This document shows positions 40,019-50,125 of a stretch of 64,000 bases of DNA, one piece after another (the stretch's first letter is position 1; each line of letters starts with the position of its first letter). Source of the stretch: Demequina litorisediminis (GTDB lineage: Bacteria; Actinomycetota; Actinomycetes; Actinomycetales; Demequinaceae). The notes beneath the pieces are model-generated. The model did no database searches. It was not told the origin of the DNA and saw only the letters and a program-made list of their open reading frames with translations. The DNA lies in assembly GCF_030161615.1 (NCBI RefSeq), contig NZ_BSUN01000001.1, forward strand, positions 992,001 through 1,056,000. The letters are read 5' to 3'. The translations under genes and the position numbers were made by a program.

Positions 40019-41554
40019 GACTTGTCCTCCTGCTCGGCGGCGGCACTGGGGAGCGCGGCGTCGCTCGAAAGCGCCACCGCGTCGGGCACCGCGCTGGCCG
40101 CGGGGAGGCCGTCGCCTTCCGCGCGTGACGGGTCGTTGGCCTGGAAGGCCACCTTCGGGACCGTGAACAGCACCACCATGGCGACGATGGCCGTGACGCC
40201 GCAGATGGCCCAGACGGTCATGTAGCCCGAGAGCGATCCCGCCGTGGATTCCTCCCCCGACGCGGTGGCAGTCACGCCGGAGGCGAGCGCAATCGCGAAC
40301 GCGGACGAGGCGAAGGATCCGCCGATGGTCTTGGTGGTGTTGGTCAGGCCCGTGGCGATCCCGGTGTGCTGGGCGGGCGCCGCCGCGGCGGCCGCCGCGG
40401 GAAGGGCTGCCACGAGCGCACCCGATCCGGCTCCTGCGACCATCATGCACGCGAGGACCTGGACGAAGTTGTGGTGCAGCGGGATCAGCGAGAGATAGCC
40501 GCCTGCCACCAGGGCCGATGCCCCAATGAGAACCAGGCGTGGCGTCCAGACCGTCGAGGCCTTCGAGAACACCGCGGCACCGATCAGGAGTGAGACCACG
40601 TAGGCGCCGATGAGATACGACGCATTCGCGGAGTCGAGACCGAGCCCGTACCCCACTTCCGCAGGGTCGGTGCGGGCGAACGTGGACAGCGGCCCCTGGG
40701 CGCCGAGGACCGAGACGCCGAAGAGCGCGGAGGTGAGGAACACCGGCCACGGCTCGGGGCGGCGCACCATCGAGATGTCGATGAGGGGGTCGTCGGAGCG
40801 CTGCTCGACCTTGATGAATAGCCACAGCAGCGCGGCACCGATGGCGACCATGGCCACCACCCACGCGTTGATGCCGTTGTAGCGCAGCAGCGACAGGCCG
40901 CCGGTGATCGCGAGCAGTGCGAGAGTCAGCACCATGGTGCCGCGGGTGTCGATCGAGCCGCCGCCGCGCACGCCGGGGTCGGGGACCTTGAAGATCACCA
41001 CCACCAGCGCGATAGTGACAAGGACGGCGGGGACCAGCAGCGTCACCCACAGCGGTGCCATCACGCCGAGTTGACCGCCCGCGAGTGCACCGAGGATGGC
41101 GCCCGCCTGCAGCGCAACCACGATGATGCCCGCGCCGCGTCTGGTCAGTGCCGCACCGTTGGGCAGGTTGCGTGCCCGCGAGTGAATGATGGACACATTC
41201 ATGGGCAGCCACACCACGTAGAAGCCCTGGATGGCCCACGCGATGAGGAACACGGGAAAACTCGTGGAGAACGCGAGGGCGTAGGACGCGAGCGCGGTCA
41301 CGATCAGCGAGCCGATGAGCACCTTGCGGTGTCCGAACATGTCGCCCAGGCGCGCGAGCACCGGAAGCACGATGGCGCTCAGCAACAACTGAGTGGCCTC
41401 GAGCCAGTTGATGTCAGCGTCGTGAATCGCGAGTTTGTCAGCGATGTCGCTGAACAGCGGGGTGTAGAAGCCCTGGAGGACACCCGAGGAGGCTTCCACC
41501 ACCACGAGCGCTCCCACGATTCCGCCCGCGAGCCTGGGTCCGTCTTGCCATCAT
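40015..41554 (-). CDS. MFS drug/solute exporter, 14-helix type (one frame break)
   Basis: About 512 residues. MMARRTQLAGGIVGALVVVE starts helix 1 after restoring AGCT near 41533. Motif A ARLGDMFGHRKVLIGSLIVT and motif C-like sequence support the DHA2 drug:H+ antiporter group; about fourteen helices are predicted. The C-terminal tail is acidic. Coupled to the M20 peptidase by ATGA, so it may export a product of that enzyme or a peptide-like compound. Substrate unknown. Confidence 0.83.
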
Positions 41555-41590
41555 GACGGGATCATCCCACCGCCGTGTGTCCGCAACGTG

Positions 41591-43876
41591 TCAGGCCGCG
41601 CCCACCTCGGCATCGGCCTCCTCCTCGATGCCTGCCGCATGCGCGCGTCGCGACGCCCGCGCCACGGCGGCCACGGCGATCAGCGCGGCGATGCCCGCGA
41701 TGACCCAGCGCAGCCAGCCCGCGGTGTCACCGTAGGTCAGCATGACCACGGCGGGAGCGATGAGCAGCGCCACCAGGTTCATCACCTTGATGAGCGGGTT
41801 GATGGCGGGGCCTGCGGTGTCCTTGAACGGATCGCCGATGGTGTCGCCGATGACCGTCGCCTCGTGGGCGGGCGAGTTCTTACCGCCGTGGTGCCCGTCT
41901 TCGACGATCTTCTTGGCGTTGTCCCAACTACCGCCGGAGTTGGCGAGGAACACGGCCATCAGCACGCCGGTGCCGATCGCGCCGCCCAGGAATCCCGCGA
42001 GCGCTCCAGGGCCAAGCGCGAAGCCCACGAAGATGGGTGCCATGGCCGCCAGCAGACCCGGCGTGGCGAGTTCGCGCAGCGAGTCCCGCGTGCAGATGTC
42101 GACCACGCGCCCGTACTCGGGGCGCTGCTCACCGGTCATGATGCCGGGCATCTCCCGGAACTGGCGGCGCACCTCAAGCACAATCGCGCCTGCGGCCCGC
42201 GTGACGGCATCGATCGCGAGCCCCGCGAACAGGAACACCGTGGCTCCACCGATGATGACGCCCACCAGCGTGAGCGGGTGAATGATTGCGTAGGCGAAGT
42301 CCGCGACGGTCACGCCGGCATCGGCCAACGCATGGGTGACGGCCTCGCTGTACGAGCCGAACAGCGCGGTCGCGGCGAGGACCGCCGTCGCAATCGCGAT
42401 GCCCTTCGTCACGGCCTTGGTGGTGTTACCGACCGCGTCGAGGTCGGTCAGAATCTGCGCCGCCTCGTCGCTGACCTCGCCGCTCATCTCCGCGATGCCC
42501 TGGGCGTTGTCGCTGACGGGCCCGAAGGTATCCATCGCCACGATGACACCGACTGTCGTCAGCAGCCCACAGCCCGCGAGCGCCACGAGGAACAACGCGA
42601 GTGCCACCGAGCCCCCTGCCACGAAGAACAGGATGACTACGGCGCCAGCGATGACGGTGGCCGTGTAGACGGCCGACTCGAGACCCACGCCGATGCCGGA
42701 CAGCACTACCGTGGCGGCGCCGGTCCGCGAGGTCGCGGCCACGCGCCGGGTGGGCTTTGCGGCAACATCGGTGAAGAAGCCGGTGATCCGCAGGATCAGG
42801 CCCGCGAGGCCGATGCCCACGAAGACCGCGACCGTCGCCATGATCCGCGGGTCGCCGCTTTCGCCCTCGATCGAGGCGCCGGAGAACTCCGCGAAGGATC
42901 CCGGGAGGTACAGGAACGCGGCGATGGCGGACAGGACCGCGCCAATCGCTGCGGCCGTGTAGAAGCCACGGTTGATCGCGGCGAGGCCCGATTCGCCCTT
43001 GCGCACCTTGGTGATGAACACGCCGATCGCGGCCACCACCGCACCCACCGCCGTGACGATGAGGGGGAACACCAAGCCCTGCTCCCCCATCGCCGCCTTG
43101 CCGAGAATGAGGGCCGCCACCAGCGTGACCGCGTAGGACTCGAACAGGTCCGCCGCCATGCCCGCGCAGTCACCGACGTTGTCGCCCACGTTGTCCGCGA
43201 TGGTTGCGGCGTTGCGCGGGTCGTCCTCGGGGATGTGCTGCTCAACCTTGCCCACCAGGTCGGCCCCCACATCGGCCGCCTTGGTGAAAATGCCGCCGCC
43301 CACGCGCATGAACATCGCGAGCAGCGCGGCACCGAAGCCGAACCCTTCCAGCACCGCGGCGGCGTCGCCGCGGAACAGCAGCACCACGGCCGAGGCCCCC
43401 ACGAGCCCGAGCCCCACCACCGACATACCCACGGCACCGCCGGTCCTGAACGCGATTCGGGCGCCCTCGGCGCGTCCGTCCTCGCCGTTGGCGGCGGCCG
43501 CAACGCGCACATTGGCGCGCACCGCCAGCCACATCCCCATGTAGCCAATGGCCGCCGAGAAACCCGCCCCGAGCAGGAAGAACAACGACCGGCCGACCCT
43601 CACGCCCGCGTCGCCTGGCAACAAGAAGAGCAGGCAGAACACGATCGCGGCGAACAGCACGAGCGTGCGCATCTGGCGGCGGAGGTACGCGGACGCGCCC
43701 TCTTGGACCGCGCCGGCGATGTCGCGCATTTTTTCGGTGCCGTCCCCGGCCCGCAGCACCTGTTGACGCAGGACATACGAGAAAACCAGGGACACGACGG
43801 CAATGGCGGCGATGACCGCCACGATGGTGAGATTCGAGGTCCCCACCTCAACCTCAGTGCCTGTCAGGGTGCGCAT
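41591..43876 (-). CDS. hppA: Membrane H+-translocating pyrophosphatase, K+-independent
   Basis: Pumps protons by hydrolysing pyrophosphate. 761 residues, intact, about sixteen helices. Substrate and metal motifs: GGGIFTKAADVGADLVGKVE, DDPRNAATIADNVGDNVGDC, DTFGPVSDNAQGIAEMSGEV, and the C-terminal SWDNAKKIVEDG and DTIGDPFKDTAGPAINPLIK. The sequence GNTTKAVTKG has Lys at the position that is Ala in K+-dependent enzymes, so it should be K+-independent. AAGGAGG stands four bases before the ATG. The start position is therefore secure. Confidence 0.97.
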   Translation of the reverse strand: MRTLTGTEVEVGTSNLTIVAVIAAIAVVSLVFSYVLRQQVLRAGDGTEKMRDIAGAVQEGASAYLRRQMRTLVLFAAIVFCLLFLLPGDAGVRVGRSLFFLLGAGFSAAIGYMGMWLAVRANVRVAAAANGEDGRAEGARIAFRTGGAVGMSVVGLGLVGASAVVLLFRGDAAAVLEGFGFGAALLAMFMRVGGGIFTKAADVGADLVGKVEQHIPEDDPRNAATIADNVGDNVGDCAGMAADLFESYAVTLVAALILGKAAMGEQGLVFPLIVTAVGAVVAAIGVFITKVRKGESGLAAINRGFYTAAAIGAVLSAIAAFLYLPGSFAEFSGASIEGESGDPRIMATVAVFVGIGLAGLILRITGFFTDVAAKPTRRVAATSRTGAATVVLSGIGVGLESAVYTATVIAGAVVILFFVAGGSVALALFLVALAGCGLLTTVGVIVAMDTFGPVSDNAQGIAEMSGEVSDEAAQILTDLDAVGNTTKAVTKGIAIATAVLAATALFGSYSEAVTHALADAGVTVADFAYAIIHPLTLVGVIIGGATVFLFAGLAIDAVTRAAGAIVLEVRRQFREMPGIMTGEQRPEYGRVVDICTRDSLRELATPGLLAAMAPIFVGFALGPGALAGFLGGAIGTGVLMAVFLANSGGSWDNAKKIVEDGHHGGKNSPAHEATVIGDTIGDPFKDTAGPAINPLIKVMNLVALLIAPAVVMLTYGDTAGWLRWVIAGIAALIAVAAVARASRRAHAAGIEEEADAEVGAA

Positions 43877-43990
43877 ACGTCCTCCTTGACGAAAGCCCAC
43901 GGAGCCCACCACGCTGTGGACCCACCGGCTGTTTGTCACTCTAGGGGAAGGCGGTGACGGAGGTCGGGAAGCCGACCACAGCATCGGCCA

Positions 43991-44018
43991 CCCCAACGTT
44001 TTACGGGGCATACGCGTC
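43991..44018 (+). promoter_or_regulatory. ECF-type promoter of sigma module 4
   Basis: CCCCAAC (43991-43997), 17 bases, CGTC (44015-44018), 45 bp upstream of the start codon. Same elements and spacing as at 29879-29906 and 51013-51040. Confidence 0.6.
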
Positions 44019-44062
44019 GATACTGCGAAGAACCGTGAAGAGGGCGGCGAGCGGAGGACCTG

Positions 44063-44598
44063 ATGGCCCAGTGGCGGGACACCATGGAGCAGTTGGTGCG
44101 CGATCGTGAACGCGCCCTGCTGTCCTATGCGTACCTGGTGTGTGGCGACGCCGTCCAGGCGCAGGACCTTGTCCAGGATGCGCTGGTGCGCACCTTTTCT
44201 CGTGAGCGCCCCGGCCTCACGTCACTCAAGGCCGAGGGCTACGTGCGCCGCGCCATCACCTCGTCCTACGTGGACGGCTATCGACGCCAACAGCGCTGGC
44301 AAAGGGTGCAGCACCTCTTCAAGCCCGATGCGGTGGCGCCGGACCGATTCGGCCAGGTGGAGGCGGGGTCCGACGTGACCGATGCCTTGGCCACCCTGCC
44401 ACCGCGGGTGAGGGCGTGCGTGGTGCTGAGGTTCTTCGACGACCTGACGGTGCCCCAGATCGGGCGTCACCGGCATCGCGCCGGGCACTGTGAAGCGCTA
44501 CCTCAGCGATGGGCTGGGGCAGGGAGTTGGCCCTGGGGCCGCTCGAGGACGCGACCGTCGAGGACCGGCGAGCCGCCGATGAAAGGACAGGGCTGTGA
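44063..44598 (+). CDS. SigE-family RNA polymerase sigma factor, module 4 (two frame breaks)
   Basis: ECF sigma factor, about 177 residues. Region 2: RALLSYAYLVCGDAVQAQDL, VQDALVRTFSRERPGLTSLK, YVRRAITSSYVDGYRRQQRW. Region 4 after correction: LPPRVRACVVLRFFDDLTVP, QIGVTGIAPGTVKRYLSDGL. The two errors are single extra bases near 44464 and 44521. GGAGG stands five bases before ATG. The partner gene starts at GTG overlapping the stop (GTGA). Confidence 0.88.
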
Positions 44599-46475
44599 GG
44601 CTGAACGATGCACTCAGGGGCGCCGCCGACCAGGCGCCCATCGATGGGGTGACGGTCTCGACCGCGGATGCCAGGCGGAGGGTGTCGCGGCGGCGTGCGC
44701 TGCGGCTGGGCTCCAACGGACTCGTGGGGGCGGGCGCCGTGGCGATCCTCGGCGTGGGCGCGCTGTCCCCGGTGTTCGCCGCCTCCGGGGCCTACGACTC
44801 GCTGGAGCCCGCCATGGCCTCCGGCGGGGCTCGTGAGGAGTTGGGCTCGATGGCGGACAGCGGCGGTGACATGGCCGGCTCCGCAGAGGGCTTCGCGGCC
44901 GATGGCATGCTCGCGTCGCCGTGGGCGTGCGGCAGCGAATTCTCTGCCGACGACCCCGCGTGGGCCTACGGCGACACCTCCGGAGTCACGTTCGAGGTGG
45001 GCGAGGCCGTGGCGTCCGACGGCGCCTACGAGATCGAGCGCAACCTCACCGCGAACCGCCCTGTGGATCTCCTTACCGGCGGCGACTACGTCATCACGTG
45101 GAACGGCATCATCGTGGGCTCGTATCTGGAGGCCGACCCGCTGGTCTACGGTCCCGCAGACGAGCCGTCCCTGCCCGAGGGTGCGGTGTACGAGCGCCTT
45201 GACCCCGCGACCGACTTCTCCTCGCTCCAGTCGTGGCAGATTGTCGAGCCGGTGAACTGCTGGGACGGCACCGCGCTGCCCGCGGGCGACTACGAGGTCC
45301 ACCTGGCCCAGACGCTGGCGTATCCCGGTGACGCAGACGGCGATGTTCCTGCCAGCACCCCGACGCCCTCTGACGTCGCCACGGACGTGCCGAGCGAAGA
45401 CTCGAGCACTACGGACAATGCGGATGCCGGCGCTCACGCAGGCATGGACGCCGAGATCTTCCGCGTCGCGGCGGAGCCCGTGACGTTCACGGTCGACGGC
45501 GAGCCCGTGGATGACCCGTTCGGTGCCTACCTCGGCGGCACGGAGCCCGAGCCGCTGCCCGAGCCGACGACTTCTGCGTCACCGGGCGAGCCCGAGCCGC
45601 TGCCGAGCGAGACCACCGAGCCGTCTCTTCCGGAGCCCCAGAAGCCGCTGACGGACGGGGCGTTGACGCCGGACATCGCGCAGCAACTGTTCGAGTCCTC
45701 CGCCGTCGACGGCGGCTGGGACATGGCCGCAGGCTCGCACCGGTGGCTGATGAGCAACGCGACGGGCCAGGCCTACTGGGGCTGCGCATGGGATGACACC
45801 GACGCCAAGTTCCCCGGCCGGAGCCTCCACCATGGATCTGCTCGACCTTGAGGTGACGGCGCCGTCCTCGCTGTCGGTGAGTTACGGCTTCGTGGTGGAC
45901 GGCAACCCCGAGGTCACGTCGCGCGTCACCAACGTGTCCGCCTATGACATCGTCAACTTCTGGGGGCACCAGCCGCAGCCTGTACCTGGCGCGTGACGGC
46001 AAGATCGTGGCGGAGGCCTACCCCGAGACCACGGACCGTGCGAGTGAGTACGGGATCATGCGGGCCGAGGAACTGGCGGCCGACGGCGCCGACCTCCTCA
46101 TCGCTCCCGACTCCGAGACGGGGCTGCTCGCCTCGGGCGACAGCGTGGGCGGCACGTACCTGTGGCGTGACGTGACCCGGTGCGACGGCCTGGGTGCGAA
46201 CGTCGAGCCGGGCACGTACACCCTGGTGACGTCGACCAACCTGTACCTCTCGAGCCTACGACCTCACCGCGTACGAGGACACCGCCTACGAGGACACCGC
46301 GGGAGACGCGATCCTGCCCGAGGTGATGCCACTGGTGCCGGAGACGCCCGTGCTCGAGTCGGGTGTCGCTCGCTCCGACAGCGAGGCCGCGACGGACGCC
46401 GCGGTGGCGCCGGTGGACGAGTCCTGGGTGGACCTCACTCTGTGGAAGTCGCTGGGATCTGTGACGGTGCGGTGA
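44595..46475 (+). CDS. Membrane sensor/anti-sigma-like protein, module 4 (three frame breaks)
   Basis: About 625 residues, the largest of the family. Head MRLNDALRGAADQAPIDGVT ... DARRRVSRRRALRLG, one helix LVGAGAVAILGVGALSPVF, then an outer domain with WACGSEFSADDPAWAYGDTS, PVNCWDGTALPAGDYEVHLA, a Thr/Ser/Pro/Glu-rich stretch near residues 300-350 that looks like a wall-spanning linker, and WGCAWDDTDAKFPAGAS. A short duplication YEDTAYEDTA lies near the end. Errors near 45819, 45962 (extra bases) and 46254 (AGCCT). The last 41 bases overlap the convergent VOC gene. No zinc anti-sigma motif. Confidence 0.7.
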
Positions 46476-46848
46476 CACCTTCGGGAAACGCCCACACGCC
46501 CAACTCGTTGCCGCTGACGTCCATGAAGTGCAGACGGAAGCCACCGGGGAACTCGAAGATGTCACGGGTGAGCGTGCCACCGGCGGCGAGAATCGCCTCA
46601 CGCGTGGAGAAGAGGTCGCGTGTGAACAGCACCACCAAAAGAGTGCCGCGGGCGACCTCTCCCACCTGGGTGAGGCCGCCGGCCTCGCGCCCGTCGGCCG
46701 TGACGATGCCCCGATAGCCGGGGCCGTACTCGGTGAAACGCCACCCGAGGGCGTCGCGGTAGAAGCGCTCTGCCGCGTCGATGTCGAGGGCAGGGATCTC
46801 GATGTAGTCGAAGGTGTGGTGGGAATGGATGGAGTCGCGGTCCGCCAT
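46435..46848 (-). CDS. VOC (glyoxalase/bleomycin-resistance) family protein
   Basis: About 137 residues with two beta-alpha-beta-beta-beta units: HTFDYIEIPALDIDAAERFY, RDALGWRFTEYGPGYRGIVT, and TLLVVLFTRDLFSTREAILA, FEFPGGFRLHFMDVSGNELG. The metal ligands His (first strand) and Glu (GNELG) are present, so a metal-dependent enzyme is possible. Start could be ATG at 46848 or 46857; GGAGG lies further upstream. Overlaps the end of the module 4 sensor gene on the other strand. Substrate unknown. Confidence 0.82.
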   Translation of the reverse strand: MADRDSIHSHHTFDYIEIPALDIDAAERFYRDALGWRFTEYGPGYRGIVTADGREAGGLTQVGEVARGTLLVVLFTRDLFSTREAILAAGGTLTRDIFEFPGGFRLHFMDVSGNELGVWAFPEGVTAPSQIPATSTE

Positions 46849-46908
46849 GATCCGCATCGTGGCGGCGGCCTCCGCCACCGTCAATAACCGCGTGACGAAG
46901 CCGTCACC

Positions 46909-47292
46909 TCACCGCGCGTAGGCGGGACCCGCCGTGGCCGATGCCGAGGCCGCCGTGGGTCCCGCTCCCGCTGTCACGGTGACGGTCACCACGGCGCCGA
47001 TGGCGCTGCACGAGGCCAGGCCGATGCCGTTGCGGCTCGCGGCCTCGCTCGCCTGAGCGCATCCCACGGCCTCGGCATCGCCGCCCTTGGCTTCCGCCTC
47101 GCGTGCGGCGAGTGCTCCCGCGAGAGCGGCGGCATCCGCCACGTGACGGGCGCGGGAGGCATCCACGAGTGCGCTGGCCACCCCGAGTCCGAGGGCGACG
47201 AGGGCGACCATCGCCACGAGCACCGCGACCATGACGACGGTGGCGGAGCCCGCGTCACGGGCGGGTCGTCTCCGCGCTGGCGGCGTCGTCAC
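46909..47292 (-). CDS. TadE-like/Rv3654c-type Tad protein
   Basis: 127 residues. DAGSATVVMVAVLVAMVALV is the TadE-like N-terminal helix that follows the conserved basic-Gly-Ser-Ala motif; HVADAAALAGALAAREAEAK and two Cys follow. Such proteins lie at the end of actinobacterial tad clusters (Rv3654c type) and are minor pilin-like components. GTG start preceded by GGAG. Last gene of the 49950-46909 operon. Confidence 0.8.
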   Translation of the reverse strand: MTTPPARRRPARDAGSATVVMVAVLVAMVALVALGLGVASALVDASRARHVADAAALAGALAAREAEAKGGDAEAVGCAQASEAASRNGIGLASCSAIGAVVTVTVTAGAGPTAASASATAGPAYAR

Positions 47293-47316
47293 CGTTGCTC
47301 CTTCACTGTTGTTCCT

Positions 47317-47644
47317 TCACTGCTGCTCCTGCGCGACGGCGCTCGCCGTGACCGCGGGAAGCCAGGCGGGCCCGTCGAGGCTCGACGGTCGCCGTCACCC
47401 AGCCGCCGCCGGAACTGAAGCCGACCGTCGCATCGGCCGCCCGAGAGGCGACGACGGCGCGCGCCTCCTCGTGGCCGTCCACGGCTGCCTCCCGCGCCGC
47501 GACTCCGGCGAGGTCCGTGGCCGTGAGGTGGGTGAGAGCCCAGGTCAGGGTGGCCAACATGAGGGCGAGGACGAGCACGGCGGCCGGGATCACCAGGGCC
47601 ATCTCGGCCGTGACGGAGCCCCGGTCGCCGTGCCCGCGGCTCAT
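47317..47644 (-). CDS. TadE family pseudopilin (one frame break)
   Basis: 108 residues. GDRGSVTAEMALVIPAAVLV with the Glu of the TadE motif, then one helix (LALMLATLTWALTHLTA). Restoring AGCT near 47378 changes the end to VELDGPAWLPAVTASAVAQE and brings the stop to 47317. Start overlaps the DUF4244 stop (ATGA). It would be processed and built into the Tad pilus or its base. Confidence 0.83.
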
Positions 47645-47809
47645 CCGAACGCCGACCGGATCACGCCGAGCAACAGGCTCGCGCACCTCGTCCGAACGGA
47701 TGATGGCGATGAGCAGCCCCGCGAACGCCGCGGCGGCCACCGTGACGAGCGCGTACTCCGTGGTCGCCATGCCGTCGTCCTCGCGCAACATCTGTGCGAT
47801 GCGCCTCAT
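47641..47809 (-). CDS. DUF4244/Flp-type small pilin (one frame break)
   Basis: 55 residues. MRRIAQMLREDDGMATTEYA has the Flp cleavage-like GMATTEYAL motif with the Glu-Tyr pair; the helix LVTVAAAAFAGLLIAIIRSD follows. The end after restoring AGCT near 47686 is VRELLLGVIRSAFG. AGGGAGG precedes the ATG. A strong hairpin stands just upstream and may stabilise its mRNA. Probably the major pilin of the Tad system. Confidence 0.83.
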
Positions 47810-47820
47810 GGTCCTCCCTT

Positions 47821-47843
47821 CCGCGAGGGACCTTCCCTCGCGG
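47821..47843 (-). promoter_or_regulatory. Stem-loop ahead of the pilin gene
   Basis: CCGCGAGGGA (47821-47830) pairs with TCCCTCGCGG (47834-47843), 3-base loop. It lies directly upstream of the ribosome site of the pilin gene and downstream of the TadBC stop, where it could end or protect transcripts and raise pilin output. Confidence 0.55.
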
Positions 47844-47938
47844 GCTCCAGCCTCCGGCCGGCACGAGCCCGCCTGCGCGGGGGCCCACGATCCTGGGGAG
47901 GACGCGCCCTAGGACGCCTGGCCTGGGGACAACGCCGC

Positions 47939-48924
47939 TCACAGGACACCGCCGAGGTCCGCCGACGCGATGACGGCAGCGATCAGCGGCACCACCCCCA
48001 CCACGATGAACGCAGGCAGCAGGCACAAGGTGAGCGGCAGCGCGAGCGTGACGGACAGTTCTGCCGCCGCACGCTGGGACTGGCGACGCTCCTCACGCAG
48101 TTCGGCGTCGATCGCGACCGCGAGGGCAGGCGCTGCCGAGGCGCCAGCAAGCCGAGCCGCACGAAGCGCACGCCTTACCGCCGCGGCGAGCGCGGAGGGC
48201 TTCTCCCGCGAGCCCTGTTCCCAGGCCTCGTCAAACGGAGCGCCGGCGGCGAGCCGTTCGCCCGCGATCCGCAGGCTCTCCCCATCACGTCCCACCGCCG
48301 CTCCCACACGCACGAGCGCACCCGCGACGTCCACGCCGGACGCGAGGACGGCATCGGTCAGGGCGAGCGTGATCGCTGTCGGGACCGCCTGCCGCGGAGG
48401 GTCGGCGCGTGCGAGAAGCGCACGGGTCCAGCGCCTTCCTATCCATGTGAGCACGGCGCCGATGGTCAGCAGCACCCAGCCCACCGGCTCCGTCGCCACG
48501 AGCCGGAGCGCGCCCGGATCGAGCAGGGCCGCCAGCCCCAGCCCAGCAAGCGGCAGCCAGGCAAGGACGCGCGCGCTCATGCGCGGTCCCGCGAGGGCCG
48601 CCTCACACGCATCGGCCGCCTCCCTCCGGGCGTGCACCACCACCAAGACACGGCGCAGCACACCCGCGAGCGGCATTCCCCCTCGCCCGCGAGGCGCACC
48701 GCCGCAGCGACCGCGTCGCCGAGGCCAGGGTCCTCGCGGAAGGCGGACGCCGCGGGGGCGCCGTCCGCGTCGACCTCCACCCCCGCCATGGCCCACGCGC
48801 GTTCGGGCGGCAGGCCGGCGTCGAGCATGGCCACCGCATCGGCGAGGGCGCGCGCGGGATCGTTGGCGACAGGCGCCGCTTGGCCCTCCGCGCTCGGGCC
48901 ACGCCGCCGCCATCTACGCCACAC
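47939..48924 (-). CDS. TadB/TadC fused type II secretion F-domain protein (one frame break)
   Basis: About 328 residues. Inner-membrane platform of the Tad machine. Two halves: DPARALADAVAMLDAGLPPE with VLAWLPLAGLGLAALL and VGWVLLTIGAVLTWIG, then QAVPTAITLALTDAVLASGV, VRRALRAARLAGASAAPALA and LALPLTLCLLPAFIVVGVVP. In mycobacteria the two are separate genes (Rv3658c, Rv3657c); here one reading frame appears to hold both after adding one base near 48673. GTG start at 48924 overlaps the TadA stop. A second indel cannot be excluded, so the fusion needs a check. Confidence 0.75.
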
Positions 48925-49950
48925 GAAGACCCACCTCGATCTCGACGCCGAGCCGGGCCCCCAGGGCCTCCCACGCGGGCCCGGTGACCCACCTGCCCCG
49001 GTCCCACACGAGAGCGTCAACGGCGGTGAGGGAGGCATCGGCGGCCCGAGCGAGCGTGGCCACCCGTGTGACGCGCCGGGCATCACCGATCCGCTCCACG
49101 TGGACCACCGCATCGAACGCGATCGCCGCCTGCAACTCCACCGTGCGCTGGTCGAGTCCCGCGAGCGAGCCGAGCGCGACCAGGCGAGCGGGCGCATCGG
49201 CAGGCGAATTCGCATGCAAAGTCGCGAACCCTCCGCGGTGACCCGTATTGAACACGGAGAGCACCTCGCGGACCTCGGCTCCTCGGCACTCGCCGAGCAC
49301 CACCCGGTCGGGCCGCATGCGCATCGCCTCCCGCACCAGGGTGGACAGCCCCACCGCCCCCGAGCCCTCGATATTGGCGCGCCGTTCCACGAGCCGCACC
49401 ACATGCGGATGCGCGGGCGAGAGTTCCCCGCCTCCTCGATGATGAGAATTCTCTCGCCCGGATCGACGAGTGACAGGAGCGACGCCAGCAGGGTGGTCTT
49501 GCCGGAGCCCGTCGCGCCCGTGACCAGCACGGACAGGCGCCGCGCCACCATCGCGCGCAGCACCTGCCCGAGCGGGCCGGTCACCATTCCCGAGGCGACC
49601 AGGTCCTCCATGTCGAGCGCCCGCGCGCGCACCGATCTGAGCGAGATGGCAGCGCAGTCGGGGGCGAGGGGTGGCAGGACGGCATGCAGGCGGGTGCCGT
49701 CGGGCAGGCGCGCGTCCACCAAGGGAGCCGCGTCGTCAAGTCTGCGCCCGCCCGCCCCCGCCATCCTCACCGCGAGCGCACGGACAGCGTCGGCATCGGA
49801 CAGGTCGACGGCCTCCCGCGCGAGGGCGCCACCGCTGTCGACCCAGGCATACCCGGGCTCTTGAACCAGTACATCGGTCACTCCGGGGCGCGCGAGCAGC
49901 GGCCCAAGCGGCCCCGCCCACGGCCGCTCGGCCTCCTCGTTGACTTCCAT
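48914..49950 (-). CDS. TadA/CpaF pilus assembly ATPase (one frame break)
   Basis: Hexameric ATPase that powers Tad pilus assembly. About 345 residues. Walker A VTGATGSGKTTLLASLLSLV, Asp box ERILIIEEAGELSPAHPHVV, Walker B RPDRVVLGECRGAEV, and the His box TGHRGGFATLHANSPADAPA. A lost G near 49430 is the only error. First gene of the operon with TadBC, DUF4244, TadE and Rv3654c-like genes. A septum-site-like ATPase that precedes it in mycobacteria is absent; a HAD gene is divergent. Confidence 0.92.
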
Positions 49951-50125
49951 GCCGTGAGGCTGACACGGGCGCCGGAGGCGGCGCCCGCACGTGGCGACGG
50001 CGGTGGAGGACGGCCGATGCCGGGCAGACCTGGGGACGACGCACGGGCTCCGCGGCGCTCGCTCGGCGGCCCGGCCTGGCCCACGTCACAGCGTCCCGTT
50101 AGGCTGGTCCGATCAAGGAGGTGCC

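Noticed and set aside
41588-43957. Long open frame on the plus strand across hppA (about 789 codons), and similar ones at 38714-40225, 47231-49864 and 22486-24648
   Set aside because: They are antisense shadows of real genes. Their translations are rich in His, Arg and Gly with no domain, and they lack ribosome sites. High GC keeps antisense frames open.
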